Positions 61,753 to 64,000 of a stretch of 64,000 bases of DNA are shown piece after piece. Numbering within the stretch: position 1 is the first letter of the stretch; each line of letters begins with the position of its first letter. This DNA is from Ferruginibacter sp. (GTDB lineage: Bacteria; Bacteroidota; Bacteroidia; Chitinophagales; Chitinophagaceae), in the NCBI GenBank assembly GCA_028288705.1, contig JAQBNH010000003.1, positions 364,655-428,654 on the forward strand, in the 5' to 3' direction. The notes under the pieces are model-generated. The model worked only from the letters and a program-made list of their open reading frames with translations. It had not been told where the DNA came from and did no database searches. The position numbers and the translations under genes are program-made.

Positions 61753-62400
61753 ATGTATTCTTTTCCCAAATTTTTAAAAGCATTCCTCTTACTCTTTTTG
61801 ATGGCAGGAAGTATTTCCACCCAGGCAAAAAATAAACTATTTATGGCGGAACAAATAAACGATACGACAGTGATCGCCACTTTTGGTACGGGCTGTTTTT
61901 GGTGTACAGAAGCGATCTTTCAACAAGTGGAAGGTGTGAAATCTGTTACCAGCGGTTATAGCGGCGGCGAAACAGAGAACCCCGATTACAAATCGGTTTG
62001 TACGGGTACAACGGGGCATGCGGAATGTTTGAATATCGTGTACGATCCAAAGCTGATCAGTTTTGATGAACTGCTGGAGATCTTCTGGCAAACGCACGAT
62101 CCCACCACGCTTAACCGCCAGGGTAACGACGTAGGAACGCAATATCGTTCGGTGATCTTTTATCACAACGACGAACAAAAAGCATTGGCTGAAAAATATA
62201 AAACGGCATTGGATAAAAGCGGGGCATTTAATGGTAAGATCGTTACCACGCTTGAACCTTATACTAAATTTTATCCCGCTGAAGATTATCACCAGAATTA
62301 TTACGAGATGAATGGTGCAGAACCGTATTGCCAGATTGTAGTCAGGCCAAAAGTGGAGAAATTCCAGAAGGTATTTAAGAGCAAATTAAAAAAACACTAA
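61753..62400 (+). CDS. msrA: Peptide methionine (S)-S-oxide reductase, exported
   Basis: MsrA repairs oxidised methionine in proteins. The 215-residue protein has a hydrophobic N-terminal signal (FLKAFLLLFLMAGSISTQA), a likely cleavage near residue 25, then the catalytic domain with the nucleophile in GTGCFWCTEAIFQQVEGVKS, the VTSGYSGGETENPDYKSVCT loop, and the FDELLEIFWQTHDPTTLNRQ segment. It lacks a fused MsrB domain, and there is no reductase gene adjacent. The signal peptide implies a periplasmic or outer-envelope role, unlike the cytoplasmic MsrA of E. coli. It overlaps the convergent cytochrome gene by 4 bases. Confidence 0.94.
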   Translation: MYSFPKFLKAFLLLFLMAGSISTQAKNKLFMAEQINDTTVIATFGTGCFWCTEAIFQQVEGVKSVTSGYSGGETENPDYKSVCTGTTGHAECLNIVYDPKLISFDELLEIFWQTHDPTTLNRQGNDVGTQYRSVIFYHNDEQKALAEKYKTALDKSGAFNGKIVTTLEPYTKFYPAEDYHQNYYEMNGAEPYCQIVVRPKVEKFQKVFKSKLKKH

Positions 62401-62810
62401 TTCTTTTTAAGCCGGATATCGGTCTCGATCTCGGGCATTGATTTTCCATTATGGCAGGTATAGCAGGTAACCGTTGCAGGTACTTTTTTATCCTTGCCGT
62501 AATGGAAATATTTTTTGTTGATATCCATCGTCATACGCATCATTTTTCTTGCGATCTCCTTCTCCCCCTTTTCTTCATTGGCATAATCATACTCACCGCT
62601 GTCCTTATCCTGTTTATGGCAATAGTAACATTCCACACCGAGTCCGCGCTCAAAACCATCCATTACCTGTGTTAATTCAAACTGCGTGATATCCTTTGGT
62701 AAAACTTTCAGGTTTTTATATTTTGGCTGCAGGGGCAATGTAGCGGCAATGCCTGCAACGACAGCAGTCAGGCCCATGATCACCGCCAGGTGTTTATTGT
62801 AAAGGCGCAT
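62397..62810 (-). CDS. Two-haem c-type cytochrome (reaction-centre cytochrome family)
   Basis: A 137-residue exported cytochrome. An N-terminal hydrophobic stretch (AVIMGLTAVVAGIAATLPL) serves as signal or anchor, then KYKNLKVLPKDITQFELTQV leads to the first haem site CYYCHKQDKDSG near residue 63 and a second CYTCHNGKSMPEIET near residue 118. It resembles the photosynthetic reaction-centre cytochrome c family, many members of which occur in non-photosynthetic Bacteroidota. It would shuttle electrons in the periplasm. It lies 15 bases before the SBP gene's stop on the same strand. Confidence 0.85.
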   Translation of the reverse strand: MRLYNKHLAVIMGLTAVVAGIAATLPLQPKYKNLKVLPKDITQFELTQVMDGFERGLGVECYYCHKQDKDSGEYDYANEEKGEKEIARKMMRMTMDINKKYFHYGKDKKVPATVTCYTCHNGKSMPEIETDIRLKKN

Positions 62811-62825
62811 AGTAAATAATTTAAA

Positions 62826-64000
62826 CTAATCTTTTTTTACATGACGCAGTTCGAGCATATTCAAACTGTTGGGCTGAAAGTTATGAATATTCGTGTGAAC
62901 CAAATGCAAAACCATATCGTACCAAAGCGGCACCACGGGCGCGTCGGCAATGATCAGCCTATCCATCGAACGGTACATGCCGTACCGGATAGAATCATTG
63001 GTTTCTTCCAATGCTTTTTCATAGAGCAGATCGAAAGCCGGGTTTTTATAGCGCGTGTAATTGGGAGGCGCAGGATTCTTACTATAGAATACGCTCAGGT
63101 AATTTTCAGCATCGGGATAATCAGCGATCCAGCTGCCACGGAAAAACAAAGCCTGCGATTTGCTCGTTTGCTCCAGTAATAAACTTTTCTGCACCGCTTC
63201 TACCTGCACCGGGATACCTGCCTGTTTTAATTCATTGGCAATATAGGTGGCAAGATTCGCGTAATTGGGGATTGTTAATAATTTCATTAACGGCAATCCT
63301 TTACCATCCGGGAAACCCGCTTCTTTCAATAATTGCCTGGCCTTTACAGGATCGTAGCTATAGCCAGGTACTGCCTTCAAATCGAATGACGGCAGGCCTT
63401 GCGGAACAAACCCACTCTCTGCGGCCGTGCCGATAGAGTTCCGAAGGTAGAGCATCATCTTCTTCCGGTCGATCGCGTAATTGATTGCCTGGCGGATCTT
63501 CACGGAGCGCAGCGGCGACGCTTTTAATAAAACATTGGAAGAATCGAACAGGATTCCGAAATATTCAATATTGAGGTAGGGATGTTTGTTCAGCAACAGT
63601 TTCCCCTGCCAGTCTTTTTTCAGGTTGCCGGTTTTCGTCAGGATCTCATCTTTAAAAGAAGCATCAAGGTCATTGATAAAATCCAGCCGCTTTTGCTGAA
63701 ACTCTAAAAACTCAGTTGCCTTACTGTCGTAAAAATTGATCTTGATTCCATCGAGGTACGGTAAGGCATAGCCGCTGCTGTCCCTTTCAAAATAATGGTC
63801 ATTTTTTTTCAGCACCAGCGCCTGCCCTTCTTCCCAGGCAACAAAAGCAAACGGCCCTGACCCAACAGGATGCCGGCGGAAATCATTCCCATATTTTTCC
63901 ACTGCTTCCTGCGGTAACACCGAGCAGTATTGCATACTCAATATCCCCAGGATCGGTTGAAACGGCCGTAACAGGTTCAATTGAAAAACAGAATCATTGA
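62826..64000 (-). CDS. OppA-like ABC transporter substrate-binding protein, 5' part cut by window edge
   Basis: A family 5 solute-binding protein for peptides or related ligands; 391 codons are visible and the frame continues open to base 64000, so the N-terminus with its signal peptide is outside. Visible motifs are GSGPFAFVAWEEGQALVLKK, KIRQAINYAIDRKKMMLYLR, YDPVKARQLLKEAGFPDGKG and PLWYDMVLHLVHTNIHNF near the C-terminus, all typical of OppA and DppA. In-frame TTG at 63980 is not taken as the start because the frame is open further upstream. No permease genes are in view. Confidence 0.88.
   Translation of the reverse strand, partial: NDSVFQLNLLRPFQPILGILSMQYCSVLPQEAVEKYGNDFRRHPVGSGPFAFVAWEEGQALVLKKNDHYFERDSSGYALPYLDGIKINFYDSKATEFLEFQQKRLDFINDLDASFKDEILTKTGNLKKDWQGKLLLNKHPYLNIEYFGILFDSSNVLLKASPLRSVKIRQAINYAIDRKKMMLYLRNSIGTAAESGFVPQGLPSFDLKAVPGYSYDPVKARQLLKEAGFPDGKGLPLMKLLTIPNYANLATYIANELKQAGIPVQVEAVQKSLLLEQTSKSQALFFRGSWIADYPDAENYLSVFYSKNPAPPNYTRYKNPAFDLLYEKALEETNDSIRYGMYRSMDRLIIADAPVVPLWYDMVLHLVHTNIHNFQPNSLNMLELRHVKKD

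Overview
The window comes from a Bacteroidota chromosome, most likely family Chitinophagaceae (inference). Supporting signs are the phylum-specific -7 promoter box TAnnTTTG seen at many starts, a C-terminal Por (type IX) secretion domain, a menaquinone-type sdhCAB operon, a single-chain ftsE far from ftsX, a BlaI/M56 sensor pair with TonB-type tails, and the outer-membrane protein styles. No insertion sequence, phage, integrase, CRISPR array, rRNA or tRNA was found; this is ordinary chromosomal backbone with one striking non-coding locus.

Layout. 1-1.3 kb: start of pnp (cut by the window edge) and rpsO. 1.4-5.5 kb: an EcsC-family protein, a sugar-type oxidoreductase and two glycosyltransferases. 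5.5-13 kb: ftsE, a BlaI/M56 regulatory pair with tandem operators, purM, ribF, holA and a membrane-anchored coiled-coil protein. 13-22.4 kb: a very large outer-membrane barrel, sdhCAB, an unknown gene and a type IX-secreted protein. 22.4-27.5 kb: murQ with a BadF-type kinase, a C-terminal processing protease, a candidate small RNA on the minus strand, and a cystathionine beta-synthase-like enzyme.

27.5-29.6 kb: about 2 kb with no credible protein gene. It holds two diverged tandem copies of a structured RNA of about 590 nt. Each has the same promoter (TTG, 20 nt, CATCTTTG), the same 15-nt 5' element with two alternative pairing partners, four repeated hairpins with compensatory changes, and a Rho-independent terminator whose stem also covaries. 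This is the best candidate in the window for a previously undescribed system.

29.6-45.3 kb: a BtuF-like protein, fbaB, accD, an S9 peptidase, an RfbD-like reductase, an exported PaoABC-type molybdenum hydroxylase, smpB, sdaA, an FKBP lipoprotein, an HU/SPOR-like membrane protein, a YhhN protein and a CbpA-type DnaJ. 45.3-50 kb: a TetR-controlled EmrAB-TolC-type efflux operon with a long palindromic operator over its promoter. 50-64 kb: an M23 lipoprotein, a DinB protein, thioredoxin, a beta-helix protein, a dihydroorotase homologue that has lost its metal ligands, DUF4199, two glycosyltransferases, DUF3833, a methyltransferase, gmhA and a gmhB-like phosphatase (heptose supply), an exported PPC-domain lipoprotein, an exported MsrA, a two-haem cytochrome c and the start-truncated part of an OppA-like binding protein.

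Genes that work together: sdhC-A-B (respiration), the kinase plus murQ (peptidoglycan sugar recycling), the three molybdenum hydroxylase subunits, tetR-tolC-emrA-emrB (efflux), and gmhA-gmhB with the two glycosyltransferase groups (surface polysaccharide or LPS). Most start choices rest on signal peptides, motifs near the N-terminus or promoter position, since ribosome binding sites are weak in this phylum.
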